A DNA stretch of 13,142 nt from Bacteroides sp. (GTDB lineage: Bacteria > Bacteroidota > Bacteroidia > Bacteroidales > Bacteroidaceae): the NCBI GenBank assembly GCA_019414665.1, contig DXLO01000046.1, forward strand, positions 1-13,142, given 5' to 3'. Within the stretch, counting starts at the first letter, position 1. The number at the start of each line of letters is the position of its first letter. Positions 6,503-13,142 of this stretch are shown in pieces. The notes under the pieces were generated by a model. It saw only the letters and a list, made by a program, of their open reading frames with translations, was not told where the DNA came from and searched no databases. The position numbers and the translations under genes are program-made.

Positions 6503-8047
6503 ATGAACAATCATCCGAGAATAGAAATCATGGATACCACACTCCGCGACGGTGAACAGACCAGCGGAGTGTCATTCGTACCACATGAAAAATTAATGAT
6601 AGCCCGTTTGCTGCTGGAAGACCTGAAGGTCGACCGTATTGAAATAGCTTCGGCACGTGTGTCCGAAGGAGAGGCGAAGGCAGTAAAAATGATTTGCGAC
6701 TGGGCAGCTCGTCGGGGGATGTTATCTCGGGTAGAAGTGTTGGGCTTTGTCGACGGAAACATGTCTGTCGACTGGATTTACAATGCAGGATGCCGGGTTA
6801 TCAATCTGCTGACAAAAGGATCTGAAAAACATTGTACGTTTCAGTTGAAGAAAACGTTAGACCAGCATTTGGCAGATATTCTGGGTGTAGTCCGTTATGC
6901 TCATGGAAAAGGAATGGATGTCAATGTATATCTGGAAGACTGGAGCAACGGAATCAAAGATTCTCCCGATTATGTGTTTGGCCTGGTAGATGGACTGAAA
7001 GATTGCGGAATAAAACGTTTCATGCTTCCCGATACCTTGGGGGTACTGAATCCGTTACAGGTAATCGAGTTCATGAGGAAGATGAAAAAACGCTATCCAG
7101 ACTTGCATTTCGATTTTCATGCACATAATGATTATGATTTGGCTGTAAGTAATGTGCTGGCTGCCGTACTGAGTGGAGTAAAAGGCTTGCATACTACTAT
7201 CAACGGTTTGGGAGAGCGTGCCGGAAATGCACCGCTTGCCAGTGTACAAGCTATCTTGAAAGACCATTTCCATGCAATCACCAATATCGATGAAAGTCGT
7301 CTGAATGTAGTGAGCCGGCTGGTCGAATCGTATTCAGGAGTTACCATTCCGGCAAATAAACCGATAGTGGGCGACAGTGTCTTTACTCAGGTAGCCGGTG
7401 TACATGCCGATGGTGATAATAAAAATAACTTGTACTGCAATGACTTGCTTCCCGAGCGTTTTGGCAGAATACGCGAATATGCGTTAGGTAAAAATTCCGG
7501 AAAAGCAAATATCCGGAAAAATCTGGAGAGCCTGGGACTTGAGCTGGATGAAGAGTCGATGAAGAAAGTAACCGACCGTATCATCGAGCTTGGAGACCGC
7601 AAAGAGCAGGTCACACAAGAAGATTTGCCCTATATTATATCTGATGTGCTGAAGCACGATACAGCAGAAAATAAGGTAAAACTTTTGAGCTATTTTGTAA
7701 CCTTGGCAAAAGGTCTTAAACCGATGGCTACATTGAGTATAGAGATCAACGGAAAGGTTTACCAGGAAAGCTCATCCGGCGACGGACAGTATGATGCCTT
7801 TGTACGGGCGTTGCGTAAAATTTACAAAGGAACACTGGAACGTACATTCCCGATGCTGGTCAACTATGCGGTAACAATTCCTCCCGGAGGACGTACCGAT
7901 GCCTTTGTTCAGACAGTTATTACCTGGAATTACGGTGACAGAGAGTTCCGTACCCGTGGCTTTGATGCTGACCAGACAGAAGCAGCTATCAAAGCAACAA
8001 TGAAGATGCTTAATATGATTGAAGATGAATATTCCAATTCGAATTGA
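6503..8047 (+). CDS. cimA: LeuA-family synthase, probably (R)-citramalate synthase
   Basis: This 514-residue acetyl-CoA condensing enzyme is a paralogue of LeuA. It has TTLRDGEQTSG (12-22, Arg15 and Asp16), metal-binding DFHAHNDYD (204-212, His206 and His208), NGLGERAGNAPLAS (234-247) and a C-terminal regulatory domain from about residue 395. The LeuA motif FYAEDAGR is replaced by VYLEDWSNG (142-150). From memory, the pyruvate pocket of Leptospira citramalate synthase uses Leu81, Leu104, Tyr144 and Glu146 with Arg16, Asp17 and Thr179. Here Leu80, Leu103, Tyr143, Glu145, Arg15, Asp16 and Thr178 fall at a constant offset of one. This supports pyruvate as co-substrate and an isoleucine role. Its place between leuD and leuB fits, because LeuCD and LeuB can carry citramalate on to 2-ketobutyrate. 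A second isopropylmalate synthase is the main alternative; databases often use that generic name. Confidence 0.78.
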   Translation: MNNHPRIEIMDTTLRDGEQTSGVSFVPHEKLMIARLLLEDLKVDRIEIASARVSEGEAKAVKMICDWAARRGMLSRVEVLGFVDGNMSVDWIYNAGCRVINLLTKGSEKHCTFQLKKTLDQHLADILGVVRYAHGKGMDVNVYLEDWSNGIKDSPDYVFGLVDGLKDCGIKRFMLPDTLGVLNPLQVIEFMRKMKKRYPDLHFDFHAHNDYDLAVSNVLAAVLSGVKGLHTTINGLGERAGNAPLASVQAILKDHFHAITNIDESRLNVVSRLVESYSGVTIPANKPIVGDSVFTQVAGVHADGDNKNNLYCNDLLPERFGRIREYALGKNSGKANIRKNLESLGLELDEESMKKVTDRIIELGDRKEQVTQEDLPYIISDVLKHDTAENKVKLLSYFVTLAKGLKPMATLSIEINGKVYQESSSGDGQYDAFVRALRKIYKGTLERTFPMLVNYAVTIPPGGRTDAFVQTVITWNYGDREFRTRGFDADQTEAAIKATMKMLNMIEDEYSNSN

Positions 8048-8066
8048 TTTTTTATCAAGTTAAATC

Positions 8067-8276
8067 ATGAATAAAATGAAGTCTTGGCAAAGGTATATCC
8101 TGGCGTTTATCCTGTCGTTTACTTTGATTGTTTTTTTACGCAGGGTGATTCCTTGTGATGATATAAAAGATGGAAATTTATTGGTGAATTTGGTATTAGC
8201 ATCTTTTCTGACTGGGTGTTTTATTATTATACATTATTTGTATAATATGTATAATAGAAGATTTAAAGATAAATAG
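8067..8276 (+). CDS. Small two-helix membrane protein of unknown function in the leu operon
   Basis: The 69-residue product is not a family I recognise. Residues 10-24 and 38-58 are strongly hydrophobic and are the likely membrane helices. They are joined by a short polar loop with an Arg-Arg pair, a Cys and several Asp (25-37). The ends are basic (MNKMKSWQR and NRRFKDK). There are two cysteines, Cys30 and Cys51. It sits 19 nt after the cimA stop and 28 nt before leuB with no promoter or terminator seen on either side, so it should be co-transcribed with the operon. Its sequence is visibly more AT-rich than the flanking enzyme genes. A role in amino acid transport or its control would be a guess. 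The second Met (codon 4) could be the true start. It is probably a real gene given position, length and membrane-protein character. Confidence 0.65.
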   Translation: MNKMKSWQRYILAFILSFTLIVFLRRVIPCDDIKDGNLLVNLVLASFLTGCFIIIHYLYNMYNRRFKDK

Positions 8277-8304
8277 ACTATTTACTAAAGAATAAACAAT
8301 AATT

Positions 8305-9366
8305 ATGGATTTTAAGATAGCAGTGTTGGCTGGCGATGGAATCGGTCCTGAAATCTCTGTTCAGGGAGTAGATGTAATGTCGGCTGTATGTGAGAAATTT
8401 GGTCATAAGGTAAGTTACGAATATGCTTTGTGTGGTGCGGATGCAATTGATAAAGTAGGCGATCCGTTTCCGGAAGCAACTTACGAAATATGTAAGAATG
8501 CAGATGCGGTATTGTTTTCTGCCGTAGGTGATCCTAAATTCGACAATGACCCGACAGCAAAGGTCCGTCCGGAACAAGGATTGTTAGCCATGCGTAAGAA
8601 ACTGGGACTGTTTGCCAATATCCGTCCGGTTCAGACATTCAAATGTCTGGTACACAAATCTCCGTTGAAGGCAGAACTTGTTGACGGTGCAGACTTCCTT
8701 TGCATCCGCGAGTTGACAGGAGGTATGTATTTCGGTGAGAAGTATCAGGACAACGATAAGGCTTACGATACAAACATGTATACACGTCCTGAGATTGAAA
8801 GAATATTGAAGGTCGGTTTTGAATATGCTATGAAGCGTCGCAAACACCTTACCGTAGTCGATAAGGCAAACGTACTTGCATCTTCTCGCTTGTGGCGTCA
8901 GATTGCTCAGGAAATGGCTCCTCAGTATCCGGAAGTTACTACAGACTATATGTTTGTTGACAATGCAGCTATGAAGATGATTCAGGAACCAAAGTTCTTC
9001 GATGTAATGGTGACAGAAAATACTTTCGGAGATATCCTTACAGACGAAGGATCAGTAATCAGTGGTTCTATGGGATTGCTTCCTTCAGCTTCTACAGGCG
9101 AAAGCACTCCGGTATTCGAACCTATCCATGGTTCATGGCCGCAGGCTAAGGGGTTGAACATTGCCAATCCGCTGGCACAGATTCTGTCGGTGGCAATGCT
9201 TTTCGAATATTTCGATCTGAAAGAAGAAGGTGCACTGATCCGCAAGGCAGTAGATGCATCACTCGATGCTTATGTGCGTACTCCTGAAATTCAGGTAGAG
9301 GGACAGCCTAAATACGGAACCAAGGAAGTTGGTGCATGGGTGGTCGATTACATTAAAAAAGCATGA
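8305..9366 (+). CDS. leuB: 3-isopropylmalate dehydrogenase
   Basis: LeuB oxidatively decarboxylates 3-isopropylmalate with NAD+ to 2-ketoisocaproate, the direct precursor of leucine. The 353-residue length is standard. Family marks in order are LAGDGIGPEI at the N-terminus, LGLFANIRPV, RELTGGMYFGE, VDKANVL with the conserved catalytic Lys, the metal-binding DVMVTENTFGDILTDEGS with its Asp residues, and EPIHGSWPQAKGLNIANP, which lines the NAD site. It is the last gene of the operon and is followed by a very strong terminator. If the CimA-like enzyme makes citramalate, LeuB would also oxidise 3-methylmalate to 2-ketobutyrate for isoleucine, as in known citramalate-pathway organisms. Confidence 0.96.
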   Translation: MDFKIAVLAGDGIGPEISVQGVDVMSAVCEKFGHKVSYEYALCGADAIDKVGDPFPEATYEICKNADAVLFSAVGDPKFDNDPTAKVRPEQGLLAMRKKLGLFANIRPVQTFKCLVHKSPLKAELVDGADFLCIRELTGGMYFGEKYQDNDKAYDTNMYTRPEIERILKVGFEYAMKRRKHLTVVDKANVLASSRLWRQIAQEMAPQYPEVTTDYMFVDNAAMKMIQEPKFFDVMVTENTFGDILTDEGSVISGSMGLLPSASTGESTPVFEPIHGSWPQAKGLNIANPLAQILSVAMLFEYFDLKEEGALIRKAVDASLDAYVRTPEIQVEGQPKYGTKEVGAWVVDYIKKA

Positions 9367-9399
9367 CAGTAAGAATCGTATCAGCTATTGTTTGATACC

Positions 9400-9446
9400 C
9401 AGAACCCCGAAAGTTTTTATGCTGACTTTCGGGGTTCTGTTTTTTT
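9400..9446 (+). terminator. Intrinsic terminator of the leu operon
   Basis: A perfect 15-bp stem (9400-9414 with 9425-9439, core AACCCCGAAAGT) closes a 10-nt loop and is followed by TTTTTTT (9440-9446). It lies 33 nt after the leuB stop. It is also downstream of msrA read on the minus strand, but in that direction no T-run follows the stem, so it should act mainly on leu transcripts. Confidence 0.92.
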
Positions 9447-9480
9447 ATAGTTCGGATACGTTTGTTGCTGATGAATCGGG

Positions 9481-9966
9481 TCAGAATTTTTTAACTCGGA
9501 TATGGCAGTAAGGTTCTCCTCCTGTCTTATCGTAATAGTGCTGATGATATTCTTCTCCTTCCCAGAACGTTGTGGCGGGAGTGAGTTTCGTATTCACCTC
9601 ATATCCTTTTTCCCTTAGCAGGGCGATGACAGCTTCTGCCTCTTCTTTTTGCTTGTCATTCAGATAAAATATCTCGCTGCGATACTGCGGACCGATATCA
9701 GGACCTTGTCCGTCGGTCTGTGCCGGATCGTGAATCTCAAAAAAGAGTTTACACAGTTCTGTAAACGATGTTTGTTCTGCATCAAATTCTACCAGTGTTG
9801 CTTCTGCATGTCCGGTAGTGTGTGCCTTTACTTCTTCATAAGCCGGATGTTCCTTGTGTCCGCCTATGTAGCCTACTGTGGAGCGTACCACTCCTTTGGC
9901 ATGTTCAAACTGATACTGTGCTCCCCAGAAACATCCGCAGGCAAATATAGCTTTTTCCAGTTTCAT
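9481..9966 (-). CDS. msrA: Peptide-methionine (S)-S-oxide reductase
   Basis: MsrA reduces methionine-S-sulfoxide, free or in proteins, repairing oxidative damage with thioredoxin as electron donor. The 161-residue protein carries the signature GCFWG (11-15) with catalytic Cys12. Further family segments are VGYIGGH, HAEATLVEFD, FFEIHDPAQTDGQGPDIGPQYRS (quoted only to locate the substrate region; key residues are the His-Asp-Pro and the Tyr-Arg) and EEYHQHYYDK. Cys154 near the C-terminus is the likely resolving cysteine. Cys10 is an extra thiol beside the active site. No signal peptide is present, so it is cytoplasmic, and no MsrB domain is fused. It is convergent with the leu operon and divergent from the TPR gene, and appears to be a single-gene unit. 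Confidence 0.95.
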   Translation of the reverse strand: MKLEKAIFACGCFWGAQYQFEHAKGVVRSTVGYIGGHKEHPAYEEVKAHTTGHAEATLVEFDAEQTSFTELCKLFFEIHDPAQTDGQGPDIGPQYRSEIFYLNDKQKEEAEAVIALLREKGYEVNTKLTPATTFWEGEEYHQHYYDKTGGEPYCHIRVKKF

Positions 9967-9992
9967 GATAGTTCTTGTTTATAATGATTGTT

Positions 9993-10000
9993 CAAACTTA
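9993..10000 (-). promoter_or_regulatory. Possible -7 promoter element for msrA
   Basis: Read on the minus strand, TAAGTTTG matches TAnnTTTG and lies 26 nt ahead of the msrA ATG. No TTTG -33 box is found at the expected distance. It is placed back-to-back with the TPR-gene promoter element about 44 nt away. Confidence 0.45.
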
Positions 10001-10043
10001 CAAAAACTTTTTAATATACATCCCACTCCACAGATTATTCCAT

Positions 10044-10051
10044 TACCTTTG
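10044..10051 (+). promoter_or_regulatory. Probable -7 promoter element for the TPR protein gene
   Basis: TACCTTTG is an exact TAnnTTTG match, identical to the leu operon -7 box. It lies 29 nt before the ATG at 10081, implying a short 5' UTR of about 23 nt. The -33 position has no recognisable TTTG. Confidence 0.5.
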
Positions 10052-10080
10052 CTTTCGAATTTAATTAAAATTATATCCGG

Positions 10081-10902
10081 ATGAAAAGAATACTCCTGTG
10101 TTTGATATGTATTTTCTCGTTGCTGGGCAGTAAGGCACAATCGTATAATGAACTGGTGGAAAAAGCTATGGACTATACTTTCAAGGATAGTCTGCAACAA
10201 GCTGAGGAACTCTTTCGTGAGGCTTTGCGGCTCGATCCTTACAATGCCCGGAATGCGTTGCTTTTTTCTAACTTGGGAACCGTGCTGAAACGTCAGGGAA
10301 AGATAGACGAGGCAATAGATTCATATACGATGGCACTGAACATTACTCCTTATGCAACTGCCATTCTGCTGAATCGTGCCACACTTTATATGGAAAAGAA
10401 TCTGACGGAAAAAGCCTATTTGGACTATTGCAATGTAATCGATCTCTTGCCGAACGATAAGGAGGCTCGTCTGTTTCGTGCTTATATCTATATGAAACGG
10501 CGACAGTATAAGGAAGCACGCATCGACTATAATGTGATACTGGGAATAGATGCCAAACATAAGGCTGCCCGTCTGGGACTGGCTATGCTGGATCAGAAAG
10601 AAGGACGGTATATCGCGGCACGCGATGGTATGAACCTGCTTATCGAAGACTATCCGAAAGATGCTTCCCTATATAAGATGAGAGCTAATCTGGAACTGGA
10701 GCAGAACTTGCCCGATGCTGCCTTGCTCGATTTGGAAGAAGCCTTGAAACTGGATGCCCGTGATGCTGATACGCATGTGATGATGGGAGATATTTATTTA
10801 CAGATGGAGAAGAAACACGAGGCACGTGAGGCTTATGAGAAGGCTGTTTCGCTAGGTGTTCCTCGTATGGAACTGATGGAAAAATTGAAAAAGTGTAAGT
10901 AG
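10081..10902 (+). CDS. Exported tetratricopeptide-repeat protein
   Basis: The 273-residue product starts with a signal peptide (MKRILLCLICIFSLLGSKA, probably cut before QSY), so it is exported to the periplasm. There is no lipobox at the cut site. The remainder is almost entirely helical TPR units of about 34 residues. Recognisable repeats include a unit ending in EALRLDPYNA, one spanning NLGTVLKRQGKIDEAIDSY, one with RATLYMEKNLTEKAYLDY, one with RAYIYMKRRQYKEARIDY, and further copies through MGDIYLQMEKKHEAREAYEKA, giving roughly six or seven. No catalytic domain is seen. TPR arrays bind peptides or partner proteins, so a scaffold or assembly role is likely, but the partner is unknown. The gene stands alone between divergent msrA and convergent recQ, so context gives no further clue. 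Confidence 0.85.
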   Translation: MKRILLCLICIFSLLGSKAQSYNELVEKAMDYTFKDSLQQAEELFREALRLDPYNARNALLFSNLGTVLKRQGKIDEAIDSYTMALNITPYATAILLNRATLYMEKNLTEKAYLDYCNVIDLLPNDKEARLFRAYIYMKRRQYKEARIDYNVILGIDAKHKAARLGLAMLDQKEGRYIAARDGMNLLIEDYPKDASLYKMRANLELEQNLPDAALLDLEEALKLDARDADTHVMMGDIYLQMEKKHEAREAYEKAVSLGVPRMELMEKLKKCK

Positions 10903-10937
10903 TTGAAAACGAATAATTTGTCAGTTTGCAAAAATTT

Positions 10938-10963
10938 TGCATGATATTTTTAAAAAACATGCA
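10938..10963 (+). repeat. AT-rich inverted repeat after the TPR gene
   Basis: TGCATG (10938-10943) and CATGCA (10958-10963) are perfect inverted copies flanking an AT-only spacer containing TTTTT and AAAAAA, which can extend the stem imperfectly. It lies 36 nt after the TPR stop and just ahead of a much stronger hairpin. It may be an auxiliary terminator or have no function. Confidence 0.3.
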
Positions 10964-10975
10964 GAGATTTTCGGT

Positions 10976-11019
10976 AAAACGTCAGCATATTTTGGAAAAG
11001 ATATGCTGACGTTTTATTA
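10976..11019. terminator. Long convergent, possibly bidirectional terminator
   Basis: A perfect 15-bp inverted repeat (10976-10990 with 11001-11015, core ACGTCAGCATAT) extends by two A-T pairs and one G-U pair to 18 bp closed by GGAA, a GNRA-type tetraloop. The plus strand exits into GTTTTATTAT. The minus strand exits through TTTT then ACC. It lies between the convergent TPR gene and recQ and would end the TPR transcript efficiently. Its action on recQ, 128 nt from that stop, is less certain. Confidence 0.8.
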
Positions 11020-11142
11020 TAATGCATCCCTGTCTTTTTTATGTCAGATATGATGTGCGGTCAGGTGGAGAAAATTTTTATTCGGACATTAACTTTTCAG
11101 GTTGTTTTGTCGGTAAAAAATACTGGCAAATAGTTGTATGGG

Positions 11143-12966
11143 TTATCTGGTAAACTTCCGGATGACCTCAATAAAGTCTTTTCCGTATTTATCTCTTTTA
11201 TATTCACCGATACCACTTATTTCACCGAAAGCTTCTACCGTAGTAGGACGTGAAGAAGCCAGGAGATGGAGCGTCTTGTCCGAAAGAACAATGTAAGCCG
11301 GTATAGCCTGTTGGTCGGCAAGCTTCTTCCGTAACTGGCGAAGTTCTTCGAACAGCTGTTCGTCTTCGTTGTCGAATACCATAGGGGTAGGGAACAGTGC
11401 TTCTGTTGCAAGGGGCTGTTTTTGTTTTTTTCTCGTTCCTTTGGCAGCATATTCTTCACGCTTGATAACTACCAGCAGGGCTCGCTCATGTCCGAACAGT
11501 ACTTTTCTTCCAGCTTCGGTTATCTTCAGGTGGTTCTTTTCGTTGTAGGCAACCTCAAAATATCCCAGGTTCAGCATTTGCAGCAGATAATCCTGCCAGT
11601 CGCGTGCCGGAATATCCCGTCCTACGCCGTAAGTTTTCAGTTTATCGTATCCCCGTTCGATGATTTCCTGTGTGGCTGCACCTCTCAGAATATCTATCAG
11701 CGTGTTGATAGATACTTGCTGGTCGGCACGTGCGATGCCGCTCAACGCCTTTTGTACAATAATTGTCCCATCGAAACGTTCGGGAGGATTACGGCATACG
11801 TCACAGTTACCGCAATCGTGATCCATTGTTTCACCGAAATAGTTCAGTAAGATTCGCCGCCGGCAGATATCCGTTTCAGCATATTGCTGCATGCGGTTCA
11901 GTTTCTCCATATTGATTTCCTGCTGGTTGCTTTCGGCTGCAAATTTCGAGAGCAGGACGATGTCGCCGAAAGAGTAAAACAGCAGGGTGTCGCTGGGAAG
12001 TCCGTCGCGTCCGGCACGTCCAATTTCCTGGTAAAAACTTTCGATACTTTTAGGAAGGTTGTAGTGAATAACCCATCGTACGTTCGATTTGTCTATTCCC
12101 ATGCCGAAAGCAATCGTTGCACAGACCACCTGAACACGGTCATTGATGAAATCATCCTGTGCAGCTTCTCGTGCAGCAGTACTGAGTCCGGCATGATAGA
12201 CAGCAGTTGCGATACCATGCTCTTCCAGCATTTCCGCCACCTTTTCGGTTTTGCTGCGGCTCATGCAGTAAATGATTCCACTTTCTCCGCGGTGTCGTGC
12301 AATGAAATCGAATATCGTACGCATTTTTTCTTTCTGCTGAAAGCCTCGTTTGACGTCCAGACTCAGATTCGGACGGTCGAAAGAAGAGATGAAAATTTGA
12401 GGGTCTTTCATTGCCAGCTGCTTGATGATATCTTGTCGTGTAATTTTATCGGCTGTAGCAGTCAGTGCAACGACCGGAACATCCGGAAACTGCTGGCGAA
12501 GTATTTTCAACTGTGTATACTCCGGACGGAAATCATGCCCCCACTGTGAGATACAGTGTGCTTCGTCGATGGCGAACAATGAAATGCGGATATCCTTCAG
12601 CAGAAAGTTGACCTCGCCCATGAGTCTTTCCGGTGATATATATAGCAGTTTGACCCTTCCCTGCCGGCATTCGAAACGGATATTGGCATCTGTGGTCTCA
12701 TCGTTCGTGCTGTTCAGGGCACGGGCAATGATGCCGTTTGCCTGCAAGCTTTCCACCTGGTCTTTCATCAGCGATATCAGGGGAGAAACTACAATGGCAG
12801 TTCCTTCCATGAGCAGAGCCGGAAGCTGGTAGCAAATAGATTTTCCGCCGCCGGTAGGCATGAGTACAAGTGTATCTTTTTTATGTAAAATTTGAGTGAT
12901 GATTTCTTCTTGCAGTGGCCTGAATTGAGTGTATCCGAAGTATGATTTCAGCGTTTTTAGTATCAT
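11143..12966 (-). CDS. recQ: ATP-dependent DNA helicase RecQ
   Basis: RecQ is a 3'-5' superfamily 2 helicase that unwinds recombination and replication-fork intermediates in the RecF pathway and restrains illegitimate recombination. The 607-residue protein has the complete bacterial RecQ layout. It begins with a Q-motif region (FRPLQEEII, 15-23), then Walker A MPTGGGKS (36-43), DEAH (134-137), the aromatic-rich loop HCISQWGHDFRPEY (137-150), and motif VI QEIGRAGRDG (313-322). The zinc-binding cysteines Cys368, Cys385, Cys388 and Cys391 follow, then the RQC winged helix to about residue 500, and a single C-terminal HRDC domain (about 530-605). The region between RQC and HRDC contains a basic stretch (KGTRKKQKQ). 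No frameshift or missing motif is seen. Promoter-like sequence lies just upstream, so it may be transcribed alone. Confidence 0.97.
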   Translation of the reverse strand: MILKTLKSYFGYTQFRPLQEEIITQILHKKDTLVLMPTGGGKSICYQLPALLMEGTAIVVSPLISLMKDQVESLQANGIIARALNSTNDETTDANIRFECRQGRVKLLYISPERLMGEVNFLLKDIRISLFAIDEAHCISQWGHDFRPEYTQLKILRQQFPDVPVVALTATADKITRQDIIKQLAMKDPQIFISSFDRPNLSLDVKRGFQQKEKMRTIFDFIARHRGESGIIYCMSRSKTEKVAEMLEEHGIATAVYHAGLSTAAREAAQDDFINDRVQVVCATIAFGMGIDKSNVRWVIHYNLPKSIESFYQEIGRAGRDGLPSDTLLFYSFGDIVLLSKFAAESNQQEINMEKLNRMQQYAETDICRRRILLNYFGETMDHDCGNCDVCRNPPERFDGTIIVQKALSGIARADQQVSINTLIDILRGAATQEIIERGYDKLKTYGVGRDIPARDWQDYLLQMLNLGYFEVAYNEKNHLKITEAGRKVLFGHERALLVVIKREEYAAKGTRKKQKQPLATEALFPTPMVFDNEDEQLFEELRQLRKKLADQQAIPAYIVLSDKTLHLLASSRPTTVEAFGEISGIGEYKRDKYGKDFIEVIRKFTR

Positions 12967-12991
12967 TTTCTATATTTATGTAATTAGCGGG

Positions 12992-12999
12992 CAAAGATA
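12992..12999 (-). promoter_or_regulatory. Possible -7 promoter element for recQ
   Basis: On the minus strand TATCTTTG matches TAnnTTTG, the same octamer as ahead of the fucosidase gene. It lies 25 nt upstream of the recQ ATG. No TTTG is present at the -33 distance. Confidence 0.5.
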
Positions 13000-13061
13000 G
13001 TTCAATCTTTTAAAATATCGGTTATCTTTTATTTTTAGCCTGTTTTAAATGTGCAATACTT

Positions 13062-13077
13062 CGGTAAATTTTTACCG
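13062..13077. repeat. Short inverted repeat upstream of recQ
   Basis: CGGTAAA (13062-13068) and TTTACCG (13071-13077) are perfect inverted copies with a 2-nt centre, so in practice a 6-bp stem with a 4-nt loop. It lies about 95 nt upstream of the recQ start. It could be a weak terminator arm for a minus-strand gene to the right, or an operator-like palindrome. Nothing in the sequence decides. Confidence 0.35.
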
Positions 13078-13107
13078 ATAAATTAAAATTAAACCTAAAA
13101 TCCGCAA

Positions 13108-13130
13108 GCAATCTCAATGGCAATCTCAAT
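13108..13130. repeat. Tandem direct repeat of 12-bp period at the window edge
   Basis: GCAATCTCAAT occurs at 13108-13118 and again at 13120-13130, separated by one G, giving two units of a 12-bp period. On the minus strand the repeat stays in an open frame, reading as repeated Glu-Ile-Ala-Ile up to a TAG at 13095-13097. It could therefore be the last codons of a gene running in from the right, but only 15 codons are visible. Confidence 0.5.
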
Positions 13131-13142
13131 TGCAGTAAAGAG

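Noticed and set aside
11020..11142. Search for a small gene or RNA between the long hairpin and the recQ stop
   Set aside because: No convincing open frame, promoter or strong structure was seen. It appears to be plain AT-rich intergenic DNA.
11884..12549. 221-codon open frame antisense to recQ
   Set aside because: It lies opposite the conserved RecQ helicase domain and its product resembles no family. Its length follows from the recQ codon bias.
1..13142. Mobile element, CRISPR array, defence system or phage gene
   Set aside because: No transposase, integrase, regularly spaced repeats, restriction or toxin genes were found. RecQ here is the full housekeeping form and has no defence-type neighbours in the window.

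Overview
The window looks like an ordinary chromosomal stretch from a Bacteroidales member, most like Bacteroides or Phocaeicola. The reasons are Bacteroidota-type -7 promoter elements (TAnnTTTG) ahead of several genes, start codons without clear Shine-Dalgarno sequences, a secreted GH29 fucosidase, and AT-rich intergenic DNA. Species cannot be fixed from the sequence alone. No rRNA, tRNA, CRISPR array, insertion sequence or prophage gene was seen.

Layout: a strong terminator from an upstream gene (14-57) is followed by a secreted alpha-L-fucosidase (130-1452) and nicotinate phosphoribosyltransferase pncB (1511-2677). Next comes a branched-chain amino acid operon (2751-9446): promoter, leader-peptide attenuator, leuA, leuC, leuD, a second LeuA-type synthase best read as citramalate synthase, a 69-residue two-helix membrane protein of unknown function, leuB, and a strong terminator. 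After it lie msrA (minus strand), a secreted TPR-repeat protein (plus), a long convergent hairpin, and recQ (minus).

The leu operon is the coherent system here. LeuA starts leucine synthesis from 2-ketoisovalerate, and the CimA-like enzyme probably starts the pyruvate-derived isoleucine route. LeuC, LeuD and LeuB can serve both routes, giving 2-ketoisocaproate for leucine and 2-ketobutyrate for isoleucine.

The most interesting regulatory element is the leader before leuA. A 27-codon ORF (2788-2871) holds five Leu, five Ile and two Val codons, including a run Ile-Ile-Ile-Leu-Leu-Val. It is followed by an intrinsic terminator (2892-2930) whose loop is complementary to the end of the leader ORF. 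This is the expected architecture of ribosome-mediated attenuation responding to both end products of the operon. The other item with no known role is the small membrane protein between cimA and leuB.
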